Of a stretch of DNA of 64,000 bases, positions 1 to 11,647 are shown piece by piece. The position numbers and the translations under genes were made by a program. Within the stretch, counting starts at the first letter, position 1, and each line of letters opens with the position of its first letter. Source of the DNA: Fragilaria crotonensis (lineage: Eukaryota > Bacillariophyta > Fragilariophyceae > Fragilariales > Fragilariaceae); assembly GCA_022925895.1 (NCBI GenBank), contig JAKSYS010000106.1:55618-119617 (forward strand), read 5' to 3'. Below the pieces are notes generated by a model, which saw only the letters and a list, made by a program, of their open reading frames with translations, had not been told where the DNA came from and made no database searches.

Positions 1-568
1 CAACCCTCTTGAAACCGAGATGAAGCAAATCCTTGCACGCTCGAACTCCATGAACTCCTGATGGATCATTGCCATGTTGTTGTTAATTGCAATAGAGAGA
101 AGCTGATCCGTTTGAAGCTTTTTGTATGCCTTTCGTCTTCTACATGAACAAATTGCGAGGGCAATCTTGTACGCTTTCAGTGCCTTGTCAAGAAGGGTTG
201 AGTTGTTAGAACGATATCCTTCGATGTGGAACGATAGGCTGAGGTTGTATAACATGGCAGCAGTTTCAGCGAGGCAGATACGTCCCCTCCGAAAAATCCG
301 ATGGAATGATAAGCAATGCTCTGCGGTATACGAAGAAGGATCCAGAGACAGCGTCAATTTGGCGCTCGGCTGGAAGTTGATTTATCGATGACCATCGGAA
401 AGCCAGAGAGGCATCTGCACTAAGAGGGGTTTTCCTCTTCGTGGCATTTCCTTTGATGACATGCAATGCCTTCTTGAATGAATTGATTGCATTCCAGTAA
501 TCTCCAGACTCGATCATTGCTACTCCTTGGTTATTCAGGTTAATAGCTTCAGTGTATGCGTTTGTCAT
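1..568 (-). CDS. TPR-like repeat protein, 5' part, frameshifted, runs off the left edge
   Basis: The reading frame starts at the ATG complementary to 566-568 (MTNAYTEAINLNNQGVA) and continues to the window edge, so the C-terminus is missing. Residues about 9-35 (NNQGVAMIESGDYWNAINSF) form a TPR-like helix pair. Two further repeat-like units follow in a second frame: AAMLYNLSLSFHIEGYR and a DKALKAYKIAL helix, then LLSIAINNNMAMIHQEF. The first frame stops at about 266. The second, encoding the later repeats, is open from about 283 to base 1, so a single-base shift near 270-285 breaks the gene. Diatoms carry many proteins of this layout, short TPR-like arrays with no known enzymatic domain. Function is unknown; a scaffold role is only inferred from the fold. 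The shift could be a sequencing indel or true pseudogenisation. Confidence 0.6.
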
Positions 569-3500
569 GGTGTAAGGTTGTTTGAAGCGATTGTTGTTGT
601 GATGAGTTGTGTGTTGCAAAGTGTGTGCTTGAGTGGATGCCGGAGAATCGTTGTCGTAATCGTAAAACGAAGTCCTCCAACGCGTATAAAGCCCCTACCT
701 TCCTCGTCAAATCAGTTCACATGGTTCCCGATGTCCTCCCATTCGAGGTTTGTTGGGATACATAGACGGGTTCGTTAGTAATGTTCACAGATACTCCGGT
801 ACGACTTAGTCACCTATAACTAAGAATCGTACAGGTTTTGACGTCCTGCTCGTACTGCTTGTCGTAGACGTAATTTGTCGGGTGGTCCCGCCAATCCTGC
901 TGCGCTGGTAATCTTCCTACCTGGTAGTAACATGAAGAAAGTGAAAGGCTATGTCATAGAATGTCATTATGTCCCGTGTAACCCGTTAAATACCCTGGTA
1001 CAGAAGCGCACAGTGCCGATTCCAATCTTGTTTTACGCTGCTAATACGCAAATACACAATACGAGAAGTGAAGCAAGCTGCATATAATTAATCAAACAGA
1101 AAAAACGTGTTCGAAATAATAATCCCGAGACGAGTGTGGTCGTAGAATTCTTTCTTCGCTTGGATGAGCATACTATAGCTATATAGCATATGTATGAAAA
1201 TTTCAATGAAACATACTGCAGTATGAACTTTCCCGTACAAAAAACCTCGAAAACAAGTACGTCATAGTTGTATGTTGCATGGTCGTATGACTGCATAGAC
1301 ATAGAGGAGATAGGAGATGGCTTAGCGCCCTTACTTTTTATGTCGTATCGCACGTATCACACATGTATTGGCAAACCTCCACAGAAATACAGTACCAATA
1401 CAGTACTTGTAACTACAGTAGTAAGACCGTGGAGCACACAAGGTTACTACATGTATGCATACCGTACTCGGATTCGTAGTAAACTGTAGAACAGCGTGTA
1501 CTACCGGTAGTAGAGTCGTACTCTGGACTCTGGACTGTGGTCTGTGGAGCTCAATTGTGCGAGTACCACCTGGTACCTGTACCTGGTACTGTGAAGAAGT
1601 TTATTCACTCAATGGAGAACCAATATCACGTAGCGTCGGTCACTAACAGTTGCACGCATGATCGAAGATAGCTATATTTCTCTTTGCGGGACTTCTGAGT
1701 GTCCGAGACTGAGTGGGCGAGTCCAAAATCTCACATTTTAACCGAATTTCGCATTCGCGAAATCAATATGAGAGAGGTTCGAGAGCGAGGGCATCAATTT
1801 CACATTCGCTAAGAAGGTTTGAAAGGTTGTCCGAGAGCGAGAGAGGTCACTGTCCTCAATAATACCGACACAATCCTGATCGAGGTCACAAACCATGGCA
1901 TGCTGCTTAGCAGCTGTTTGAACTCAGAAACCAAGAACGCGCATCAAATTCGAATTTCGCAAGGTTGTAAGAAAGGTGGTTCGTGCGAGAGGTCACTGTC
2001 GTGAAAATGCTGGAAACCTGATCAATGTGACAGCCTTGGCAACCTTCTACTAGCCCTGACTTGAAGTATACCTCGTGAAAACCTGTGCACTGGAGTACTC
2101 CAGAGTAGCTAGCGGACAATATCGAGAGGGAGTTCACAATCATTAAATGTCAGAATCATTATCACGTTTACACGCTTTGTTGCCTTACACATGACTCCTG
2201 CCAACACTGATGCCCAACACCCAACACTGTAGTATGCATAAACAGATGCAACCAAAGGAGACACACCACATACCACATACACTACCAGTATGCATCATAA
2301 ATTGAAAGCATGCATTCCACAATAAGATTGCATGCTGTTCCACACAACAGCCAGTCGTACACCATTTTATCAACCTGACCCTGACAGTTGCCTCAAAAAC
2401 AAACTGTAAGGATCATACAGACTGAGTGAGGTTGATAGACAAGATGGCTGTCCTAGGGGTTTACACCAGTTTTGTAAGGGCTGTTATGATGATTCTTGCT
2501 TGCTGATGATGTATATTGACTTCAATTTGTCAAATTATTGGCTCCCTACAGTACTAACCTGGGTTGAAGCCCTTAAGAAGACTGACCACCACATTGATGC
2601 ATCCCTCTCAAACATCAAAAATTAAACACTGCAATGTCAAGGGCCACTTCATTTGGATTGCTTATTTGTCAAGGTTTGAGTGTGGGTCGCTCCTCAAATC
2701 AGAGTGGGGCATTCATCCGCATCAGCTATCAGCACCAACATTTATATCATTTCACACAAAAACAAATAAGTGTCAAACACAAGCCTATGAATGGAGTATG
2801 GAAGGAGAGGATTATGGAACACGCATCAAACGTGCATATAATTTCATCATTAAGAGTGAGACCCAGTACTAGTCCTTTAATGACTTCTTTGTATAACACC
2901 CATGACAGCATAGGCAATAACGTAGCTAAGTGAAGATTATGAACAACCTTCACCACAGAAACACCCCAGATTACTAGCATGGGCACAGCAATCAACAATG
3001 GCATAGTGCATGGCAGATCAAGCCAATAACTTTGAGCACTACTAGTACTCCTCCCAAACAGGAGCTTCTCTTACCTCCTGAGGCTGAGAAGCTTGCAATG
3101 GACTTAAGAGGTCACAGATGTGCCCTTGACTTTGACCTTGGCTTCATCACATCTGTTTTGAAGGAAGCTTCATTGGCAGGAGAGGATGAGAGTGACAATG
3201 ATAGTGGTGGTGCTTTTTAATAATGACTATTGTGGAGGGAGTTCGATTTTAGTAAGATCTTGCAGAATTTCACTCTAGGATTTTTGTATGCGTGGTACAA
3301 ATTTTCAAGGTTGGCATCACTAGGTTTAAATACGAAAGATTTATTAAGGTTTAAATACTAAACCTTGATTTTATCATAAGACCAAAATTTATGGTTGTTT
3401 TAAGGTTCTTTAAAAACAGCAGACAGCATACAGTAGTCAGCCAGTACTCAATGGTGACTCCTATATGTAGCATTGCTATTCGTTGAGCGAAGTAAGACAG

Positions 3501-4331
3501 TGGCTACTAGCAATTGTGATGCTGTCCCCATGGTGTACCCTACTAGTGTGAATTAATGGATTCAACAATTGCAGTGTTACCATCATTGAAGTGTCAGCTA
3601 ACGGCAGCTAAAGTCCCCAAGTTTGTGTTCTGCGCACAAGATACTGAGTACTGTAACAGGTTTATAAAGGTTTAATTTTAAGGTTTGAATTCTCAAACCT
3701 TGAACCTTATTTGAGACGAACAAGACATCGTGTATGCTCGTGTGCCACCCTTGCAAATTATATGACATACGACGGTACATCCTCTCTGTCTTCTGCGTAA
3801 TTCTTGTATTGTATGTTGAATGATGTAGCAGTACTGTACTTGTACCTGAGGACGTTCAAGGTTGAAACCTGCTGTATTCATAGTACAGTATCAGATGTAA
3901 TCACTATTTTATCCACGTACGTAGCCCGAGTACATGTGTCTACTGCTACTGGAGTGCATTTTGACGACCGATCACGGATCGCCAAATAAGTCGAAAGTCG
4001 ATTCTTGTGCGTTTGCACATGCAATTATTTCAAACTAGTGGGTACCTCACATTTGATCGGAGTGTCTACTGTCTACTACAGGAAACTGGACGTACAGTAC
4101 CCCCAACCTGGTCGTACTCCGTACCACTACTTTTTTCCAATACAGTATGCAGTACCATGGTACCAACGTAGGAAATTCAGACAGTATTCATTTGATCCAG
4201 TACCCCAGAGTGGTCATACTCCGTAACAGACGGACGCACGCACGCACACACGCACACAATTAATTTATAATATAGTAGGATAGTGCCGCCAGCAGTAAAA
4301 TGCTTCCCGCCCGACATTTTGTTAGTTGACA
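569..4331. other. Gene-poor stretch
   Basis: No convincing gene is visible. Short open frames (for example 1033-1353 minus and 2564-2933 plus) lack recognisable motifs and look like chance. One 62-codon plus-strand frame at 3032-3220 has an acidic tail (GEDESDNDSGGAF) and may be the end of a decayed mobile-element protein, but nothing supports it further. The parts at about 1380-1600 and 3800-4200 are dense in GTAC tetranucleotides and CTACCGGTAG-type palindromes. Confidence 0.5.
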
Positions 4332-4431
4332 ATTGACACCGATATCGTCTCCATGGCATCCAAGCACTACAGCAGAACCTCGGCATCACACATCTTCTCT
4401 TGAACGCGCTGAGTGCCTGGTTCAAAAGACG

Positions 4432-5904
4432 ATGTACAAAAATGGCGTGGCACGACCAACGAGACGACTTGATGGAGATTCGTCGTCGCATGAAGCGCAC
4501 ACTGACACCAGACGATCTCATTCTCGCCAACCAATTTCTCGGCAATCGTCAAAGGTTGCGCCCCAGTATCCTCAGCACGCCTCTATAGGGAGCAATCATC
4601 CACTGTACGAAGAGCGGAGTGGCAGGGAGGGTGGGTATGGAGCTGTTGCACCACCAGCCGCTGCCAAGAGCACCGTTACTGCCACGTCTGCTACGTCGTG
4701 GATTCACCACGCACAACAATTTTTTTTGCATCGCACCGCTTCCCACATTGTCAAACCTCCTCAGCAACCACAGCTCGGGGCGTCCGTTTATAGGAACTCC
4801 TGGAAGCATCATGACTCACTCCCTCCACCTCCACCCCCTATCCACCATCTTCCTCTTGATCAACAACACGGACACCAAAGCTCATTGCCTTCGTCGCATC
4901 AGTTCTCTCTTGAATCCTTGCTGTATTATTCCGACGAGGAGGATTCTGTGTTTGAACTTCCGACTCAAACGCCCCCCATTACTGAGTTTTCGACCTTGTT
5001 TGGCCCTCCTTTAGCTGACGTAGATGTCAGAAGTGGGCAGAGGCATAAACGCATACTCTTGCCAAATGTTTCTTCGTGCAGCGAATTGAGCGAAGCCGAC
5101 GAAACTTCCTCACTCATGGCCGCAACGAACAATCATCGTCGGAACAGTTCCGACTTTGTCTACCAAAAACCGCCCCCCAGCCATCGTCGGACGAATTCGG
5201 CAGAATTGTGGGCGGCGCAGAAACGAGGATCGGAAGCGCCCGGCGACGGGACTCTGCTGCGCGACCGAAGTCCGCTGCCACTCCATCCATTTCATCGCAA
5301 ATCCACGCCAGCGCCTCGGCCGAGAACCTATTCCGGAGGACCATCCAAACCGCATCACAGACGAGGGGATTCGGCGTCCTCAAACACATCGATGGCATCG
5401 GTGTTGTCGGAAAAGTCGATTATATCCGATATTTCAAGATCCGTGCTGTACAAGGAGGTGACAAATACTGGGAAAGTGACATTTCATTCCCCAGCGGATA
5501 AGGTTCGTCTAGTGATGGATGAGGATCTCCAGCCCGGACACTTATACCGACTCCAGGGCGGAGACGATGAAGAGGAACGCTATTTTCAATATACTCTCCA
5601 AAGTGAGGAGGCAGGAGACTTCCCGCTCACTGACGGTGGATGCGGTTGCGATTGTGTTTCATGTGCCAAATGTCAACATAAGGTGGATCACCTTCTCTAC
5701 CCGTCGCAGTATGTTTTGCGTGTAGACGATGATTTGTACCAACGTGTCATTGGCGAAATATCAGATTCGAAGCAGCCATGTGGCCTTTTTTTCTGTGGCC
5801 ACCACGAGGATGCTGACAAACCAAGTATTTTGATTGCGATTGGTATTATTGTTGCGTTCTTCGGTGGACTATTAGTTGTGACATATCTTGGGCAAGGTGG
5901 TTAA
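4432..5904 (+). CDS. Unknown Ser/Pro-rich protein with Cys cluster and C-terminal membrane segment
   Basis: From the first in-frame ATG (4432) the frame gives about 490 residues; the frame is open upstream to 4333 without another ATG, so a missed 5' exon is possible. The N-terminal two thirds is low-complexity and rich in Ser, Pro and His (LPPPPPPIHH). It carries at least three Arg-Arg-x-Ser type sites (HRRNSSD, HRRTNSAE, HRRGDSAS) typical of basophilic kinase targets. The conserved-looking C-terminal part has a compact Cys cluster (GGCGCDCVSCAKC), a second Cys pair (CGLFFCGHH) and a single hydrophobic helix (ILIAIGIIVAFFGGLLVV) that ends a few residues before the stop, as in a tail-anchored protein. 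I do not recognise the family. A membrane-anchored, phosphorylation-regulated, possibly metal-binding protein is an inference. Confidence 0.7.
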   Translation: MYKNGVARPTRRLDGDSSSHEAHTDTRRSHSRQPISRQSSKVAPQYPQHASIGSNHPLYEERSGREGGYGAVAPPAAAKSTVTATSATSWIHHAQQFFLHRTASHIVKPPQQPQLGASVYRNSWKHHDSLPPPPPPIHHLPLDQQHGHQSSLPSSHQFSLESLLYYSDEEDSVFELPTQTPPITEFSTLFGPPLADVDVRSGQRHKRILLPNVSSCSELSEADETSSLMAATNNHRRNSSDFVYQKPPPSHRRTNSAELWAAQKRGSEAPGDGTLLRDRSPLPLHPFHRKSTPAPRPRTYSGGPSKPHHRRGDSASSNTSMASVLSEKSIISDISRSVLYKEVTNTGKVTFHSPADKVRLVMDEDLQPGHLYRLQGGDDEEERYFQYTLQSEEAGDFPLTDGGCGCDCVSCAKCQHKVDHLLYPSQYVLRVDDDLYQRVIGEISDSKQPCGLFFCGHHEDADKPSILIAIGIIVAFFGGLLVVTYLGQGG

Positions 5905-6081
5905 AGGCCTAATTCCGTATACACCGAAGAACATAATACGAACTAGGCTGTACACATCAGTCACTTAGTACATGAAAAGGATGCTCACTAAACTTGTAGA
6001 CGAAATGAGTAGAGAGAAATCTATAACTGAGTAGATTGCAGAGATAAATATCCTCCAATCTTCCACCGACACAACTGGCTT

Positions 6082-6802
6082 TTATCCCTTGGCAGCACGT
6101 GCGGCGCGACGATCGGCACGCGACGTGGCATGGTATCCGGAGCGGATGGCAGCCACTGACCGGACGGACCCGCAATCACGGCATTTGCAAAAGAAAAGTC
6201 GAGTTCCAGAATCTTTCTCGAGATCTGTATTGGGAGAACGACACATCTCGCAGGTGACATATTCGACCACATATTTGCGCAACAAGGATTCGATGTATTT
6301 CGGCACGTACTTTCCACGAATAATGAGACGCTGATGACCATCAATACTTCCTTCCGTTCCAAGTTCTGCCATAAAAAAACTGATAGACGTGCTCTGGAGG
6401 ACGCTGCATCATACTGCAAATTTCTTGGAAGTTAATCCAGAGAGTCTTCTTCGAAGAAAGCAGAGTGAGCTGTGGAGGTTTGATGTTACGACGCTTCTTC
6501 TCTACGAGATCAGGATTGTTGGCGTGTAGCAGATTGACAACGCGATCTAGCAACTCTTCGTACGTGTACTCTGCCTTGCGGTCGAACTGATCCTCCCTTT
6601 CCTGAGCTAAGTCTTGCTCCGCCAGCATTCGCTGCTGTTCCGACAGGTTGTCAGATTTGCTGAGTTCAGTACTTTCAGTGTCGGTGGCTGCAGCCTTGAC
6701 CTTCTTCTTCTTTTTCTTCTTCTTGGTTAAATCCAACATGGCGGCCATGTCGGCTTCTTCCTCCTCCTCGGCCATATCGTCTTCTTCTGTAGCAGGGGCC
6801 AT
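6082..6802 (-). CDS. EIF2S2: Translation initiation factor eIF2 subunit beta, one-base frameshift
   Basis: Subunit of the eIF2 GTP complex that brings initiator Met-tRNA to the 40S ribosome. The N-terminus is acidic (MAPATEEDDMAEEEEE) and has one long lysine block (K8), matching the polylysine boxes that bind eIF5 and eIF2B-epsilon. The core reads YTYEELLDRVVNLLHANNP, then the IKPPQ segment and MAELGTEGSIDGHQRLIIRG. The C-terminal zinc ribbon has Cys pairs CEMC and CRDC. The upstream frame (6341-6802) and downstream frame (6082-6372) join at a run of seven T on the coding strand (6373-6379 as A on the plus strand); six T would keep one frame. Since eIF2-beta is essential and both halves are well preserved, a consensus-sequence error is the simplest explanation. 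Identification is secure. Confidence 0.93.
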
Positions 6803-7863
6803 CTTCTGTCTAACGAGGTTTGTTCGTTGCTGTTGGGAGCAGCACTCCAGCGTTCGCGGACTTGCCAGGTATTAGTGGAGGTTGGGAGCTGCAGGTGTCC
6901 ACGACGTGGTCCACACAATCGCAACGTAGCCCCTGGTATTGGACGTTCGTAGATTTTTCCAAGAGTTTTCATCCCCGAATCCCAAAACGCGGGGGGAGGT
7001 CCTGCGCTCTATGATACTGGGGACAATGGGGCTGCGCAGACTGCACGCACGTCGTCTTGATGTCGTGACTGTCATACATTTACGACTCAGCATGCCAGTA
7101 CTCCGTTCCCGGTACCAGTACCAGCGCACAGTAGCAGATTAAGGCAGCGGCTCAACCTATCATTTCTATGGGATATTCCAAATACGTTCTGCGTTCATGT
7201 TTGAAGCTTAGTTTACTACTTCAACAATAACGCCCTGCCAAAGGGCAGATAACACGAGTCCAAAGTCTAAGTCATAGCCAGCCAAAATGTTAGGCGCGAA
7301 ATGTTTTGATGGTGACTTTGCAGCGTGGTAAGTCCCTTATCATAATGGGCAATAGGAGCACACACCAGTAGTACATGAAACATTTGGCCAGTTGGAACTA
7401 CAGGAGTCATCATCCACAAGCAAATATACCGCAAATTCGGAAGGGGTCAATCGTAAATGATGATGCATCTGTTAGGTCTCTGTCACACGCTGTGATATAG
7501 TTGCAGGTGGCACTCAGGCCATCCCCCCATGAAAACATTCTACCGGTAGTAGAGTAACAATTTGATAATGTGGCAAAGCAGCATGCTAAAAAGGTCTAGG
7601 CATTCCTGAGGAGTCTTGTGCACCACTTGAGTATTGTGTATGAGTATACAAGCAGACCAGCATTGCTTTGCCTCCAAACAACCTTGAAAAGCACCATGGA
7701 GTTTGCCAACATATTTTAGGAGTTGGACAGAAATCATCACTCATCTTGATAGACTGATTGAGCTGTACTCGTAGCATGGCCTTTGACCAGATTGTGTTTC
7801 AACGGTCCTGCTAGGTAAAGTGCTGTCGTGGATCACTGAACACATTTCGATTGGTCCACATAT
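6803..7863. other. Intergenic, no gene seen
   Basis: Contains the eIF2-beta 5' region. The open frames at 6872-7129 and 6939-7142 have no family signature. No RNA gene was recognised. Confidence 0.5.
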
Positions 7864-8186
7864 GCAGGCATGTTTATTTAAGTCAGTAGCCTTATTTTCC
7901 TAGAATAAGCTATTTAAGGCGCCGAATAAGAATATGACCGCCTATTTTAGACACTTTACAAATTGAAACCATTTCTACGTAGAAATTATACATAGACTGT
8001 CTACCATGTTACTGTCGAGCTGTACAGAGGGGAAATTTAACCAAATAAAAGTGCTTATTTTAGGCAAAACTCAAGCTCCGATCAGGCACACGGGCAGAAA
8101 AACGCTTATTTTAGGCGCCGTGTCAACCTTAATTTTAGGAAGTTGAGGCGGGAACCCGGGAGATCGCCTTAAATAAACATGCCTGC
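7864..8186. mobile_element. 323-bp MITE with 19-bp terminal inverted repeats
   Basis: The left end reads GCAGGCATGTTTATTTAAG, and the right end (8168-8186) is its exact reverse complement. The element is flanked on both sides by ACATAT (7858-7863 and 8187-8192), consistent with a 6-bp target duplication. It has no coding capacity. Internally it repeats variants of a CTTATTTTAGGCGCC motif in both orientations near the ends. This is the structure of a miniature inverted-repeat transposable element; the mobilising transposase family is not identifiable here. Confidence 0.85.
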
Positions 8187-8192
8187 ACATAT

Positions 8193-8726
8193 GTCATACA
8201 AAAAAGTCGGTGTAACCATCATTCACATTTTTCACATGTCGTTCATTCGTGTATGGTATTGTATGCATACCTTGCATGGAACCTTGTACGTGGTACTGTA
8301 CTCTGTATGCATACTCCTATTATCCGATTTGATCAGTATGCATACTGGAGTACGTGGTACGTGGAGCGTGGAGTATGATATTTCCGTATGCTGTATGGTA
8401 TCATAGTAGGATAGTAGTGCGCATTCTCAAGTAGTAGTAATAACTCGTCTAATAGACTGGTAGACCAGTTCCCAGTCAAACAACGCATCTCTTGGGTTGA
8501 TTGTGGATGTCATTCTGATGGACCGACTGAAGTGCTACTAAATCTACACTATGTTACATATACTGTCACGTGTCACGACTAGTATGGGAAGCCGAAAATA
8601 CAACAGTGTTCCAGTTCCGAGATTCGGGTGCCAGCCAGCTTTCCTCCTGACACGAAAACGGCATCAGTGAGAAGAAGAAAGCTTCGGCGAACATAAATTC
8701 AGTTGAATTCTACAGCACATCAACCA
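8193..8726. promoter_or_regulatory. GTAC-rich upstream region of the gene at 8727
   Basis: Positions 8250-8420 are dense in GTAC, GCATAC and GTATGCATAC palindromic words. No gene is seen. It lies directly upstream of the small mitochondrial-type gene, so it holds that promoter, but no specific box can be assigned. Confidence 0.35.
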
Positions 8727-9289
8727 ATGCAACGATACGTCCTTTTGAACGCAGCTCGTGGCTTGAGAGTCGGAGCCCCTCGTTTCTTGTCTAGTTACGG
8801 AAACATCACGGTGAGTGATTGACGATTGTTTGGAGTCGGGAGAAGAGATGGTGATCCAAGATGGGGTGACACCCAGATTGATTGCTGCTTATTACTTTGC
8901 TCAATCGCTTCATTCCGAATTCGCAGTACTCGGGTGGCCAGGCGACGGAAGGTCAAGGAGGTTACTATGGATCGGGAGGATCTCGTGTGATTGAGCCCCC
9001 CGTCGTTTCCGGGAGGTCTCAGTTATTGGCTCTGGCAGCCGATGTTGAGAGAGTGTTCTCCGTCATGGAAGAATGTCAGACATTAGAACGCCTCAAGGAG
9101 CGCGAATCTGATGACGGAGTTTCAGGAAAGACCATTGAATTGCGCAACTCTATCCGCAAGCTCATGACAGCTCCCGACTTCCTGGAGAGCTTGGGTAGAC
9201 TAGAAGTCCAGGGCTCGCCTGTCTGGGGTTTGAGTGCCTCTGAGCGCGAGATGATTATTCTCGCACGAGAAAAGGTCAATTCGTCCTGA
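8727..9289 (+). CDS. Small mitochondrial-type protein, copy A, one intron
   Basis: Exon 1 (8727-8810, 28 codons) begins MQRYVLLNAARGLRVGAPRF, an Arg-rich, acid-free amphipathic leader typical of mitochondrial presequences. A GT-AG intron (8811-8926, phase 0, donor GTGAGT, acceptor CGCAG) is followed by exon 2 (8927-9289). The mature part starts YSGGQATEGQGGYYGSGGSR and continues with helices (LLALAADVERVFSVMEEC, IELRNSIRKLMTAPDFLESL) to a PVWGLSASEREMI motif near the C-terminus. A paralogue with the same exon structure and the same final motif lies at 27320-27855. Function is not recognised; the Gly/Tyr-rich start and short length would suit a small subunit of a mitochondrial complex, which is inference. 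Confidence 0.8.
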
Positions 9290-9439
9290 GCAAAGATTCA
9301 AATTAAATAGAATGTGTAGACAAAGAACTGTAGTTAGATGATGTTCCGGAGTTTGATGGGTCCGAGCCCTACTATGGCAGAATCCCAAGTCTTTCTACTA
9401 GATCAATACCTTCCTCATAGTGGCAGTCTCAGCGATCGC

Positions 9440-10677
9440 TTAATTATTCCTCATCCGAGCCGAAGGTTTCATCCGCCTTGTGGATGGCGACCAGAAACTC
9501 CTTCGCCTCTCAAGCTGGGTTGGGTGTTTGCCAAACAATGGTTCTTCTGATTCGTCTACATCACCATTGATACAGGAGAATAACGTTGGTCCGAACACCA
9601 AAGGTTCTGCAGAATGCGCCTCGTTGACTGTCTGCTCAATGCAATCAAGCTGTAGGCGAGTGTCCTTGCGATGGAACTCGTTCATCTTGCTTTCTTGTTT
9701 CATCATGTACTCCAGTCTGCGGATGCGACGTTCAGCTTTGGCCTTCCAGTCCTTTACCAACGCATCAAACTCTTCGGCAGATGCTTCCAATTTCATTAAA
9801 GCGACCTCCTTTCGCGCATCGATTTCACTTCGATTCGCACTCTCACCATAAGCAGCTTTGGAGACTCGGTGTTCCATATCGCGATTTTTGTACTGCATGA
9901 CCTTGTCCTTCTTGTCCACCACAGTGAACTCCTTCTTGTCATCATCGCGTGGTGTCTGATCAATGTCGAGAAGAAAATCAGTTGTCAAGAGCTGTGGTGT
10001 ACGACGATGCACTTTCAACGTTTCCTTGCGACGTTCACGCGACAGAGCAATCTTTGCGGCAACGACCTTGCTGCGGTCAGCGTCAGCGTTGTCACTGTTC
10101 GAAAAGCGAGTGGCGTCTCTGTTGCAACACCTTTCGCGCGATGGTTTTTCTGAGACTCATTCAACCAGAATGAAAGTGGCTGAGAAAGCATTTCAATCAG
10201 CTCTGTTTCATCAGCTCGGGTAGCTCTGGCGCACTCCAGCGGATTCTTGAATTGAGTATCGTCTAGATTCGACGCCAGCAATGCAAATGGACAAGCCATG
10301 AGGAGGCACTTGACAACATCAATCGACGCGTGGTACCGAACTGCGCACTGGAGAGCCGTGGGTCCCCTCTTTGGAAGAGACGCAGCTCGAACGTTGACTG
10401 ATAACATGAACTCCACCACTTCGAGTGGGGGCTGGTTGCGCAGAGCTAGGTGAAGAATTTGAGGCGTCATCAAGGAGGGGTTCGCCTGCAGTACAACTTT
10501 GGCGTGTTCCCACTCGTCGCTCGGGTTCTCGGTATCCTTAAAGACAAGGGATTCACCAGATGAATCCATGGCCGGAGCGAACTTGACAACGCAATGACCA
10601 ATTTGTGGGATAGGTTTTTGTGCACGCATCAACGATTCTCTAAAACTCACGAGTCGTCCCAGTTGTACTCCCGCCAT
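9440..10677 (-). CDS. Ankyrin-like N-terminus with charged coiled-coil tail, one frameshift
   Basis: Starts MAGVQLGRLVSFRESLMRAQ. Residues about 60-150 contain ankyrin-style helix pairs: LMTPQILHLALRNQPPLEVVEFML, then GPTALQCAVRYHASIDVVKCLL, then NPLECARATRADETELIEML. The C-terminal half (LRYMM-like heptads; KLEASAEEFDALVKDWKAKA) is strongly charged and predicted coiled coil. The two frames (10015-10677 and 9440-about 10160) meet at a short T run on the plus strand (10145-10149; A5 on the coding strand), where one extra base would restore a continuous frame, so the gene is about 410 codons. Diatoms have many such ankyrin plus coiled-coil proteins without a known partner. It is tail-to-tail with the small mitochondrial-type gene, 150 bp away. 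Confidence 0.75.
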
Positions 10678-11647
10678 GGTCAGAGACTCTCACTGTTCCT
10701 CAACTCTCGAGTCTCGACTCCAATTGTCAACTCCATGATGGTCAGCGACAATTTGAAATTGGAACAAAGGGTACTCCGAGTACAAATATTTCAAAACACA
10801 ACATTGAGACATCGAACAGCATGTACTTGCAATCATGTCAAGTATGGGCTTGTTGAACTGGCTTTGCTGGCATGCCTGGTACTACCGGTAGTACTTGCAC
10901 GTTCAGCATGCGTTGGTTAATGGATTGTGCACTCCTCCTGCCGCATTTGCTTTTGTGCAACAGAACTACGACTGGTATTGTCCGCGGAGTCACATCGCGA
11001 TGCGAAGTCTGGGGTACTTGTATTGTACTATGATACTACAATGTTCATAGGTACAGTACTTGTGTCGTACTACTTGTAAGATTGTACTCGGAGTACGAGT
11101 ACCAGGTACTTCTACAAGATGTATTACCGGCACTCATCTTGGACCTCGCAAGTCGCAAGTAGTTGTACTGTACACTGTACATAGTACATAGCAACCTCTC
11201 TAGCTAATAGAATTTCTGTTTTATCCCATACGCATAATTCTTATCATACTATGCATACTCCTAGTATCATACAGTCATTTATCATTTTAACATACCATGT
11301 ACCTACAGTATGATCTACAAGGCGTGCGTTGATTAAACCGACATTAAACCGACCATGAAGGTACGGTGACGCACTGCTTCGTATTATTGCAGGTGTAGAA
11401 GGAACGACAAGAAAGCTGTGTTGAAGAGAAAATTTCCGCGCCTCGCAGCATATGTGAATAGATATCACAATTTCGTAGTTGATTCCGGTTTTGTGGTCAA
11501 CAACCTCATTTCGGAACCTGCCGGAACGCAAGTCATACTGATTCTCTGAGTACACTGGTACCACTTCCTAGCATCATGTTTAACGAGTAAAGGTCCCATT
11601 GACGGATTAAACAAAGACAAGGCAGCAACTACAACCCTGAATGGAGC
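10678..11647. promoter_or_regulatory. Divergent intergenic region, GTAC-rich
   Basis: Lies between two divergently transcribed genes. Positions 10990-11200 contain numerous GTAC words, and 10880-10900 holds a TACTACCGGTAGTA palindrome. No coding or RNA gene is supported; the minus-strand frame at 11244-11564 has no motif. Confidence 0.4.

Noticed and set aside
1033-1353. 106-codon minus-strand frame
   Set aside because: Cys/Phe-rich, no domain, overlaps a GTAC-rich gap and a plus-strand frame of equal quality; looks random.
6373-6379. Canonical -1 ribosomal frameshift signal in eIF2-beta
   Set aside because: The codon phase at the T run does not fit X-XXY-YYZ, and the needed shift is +1.
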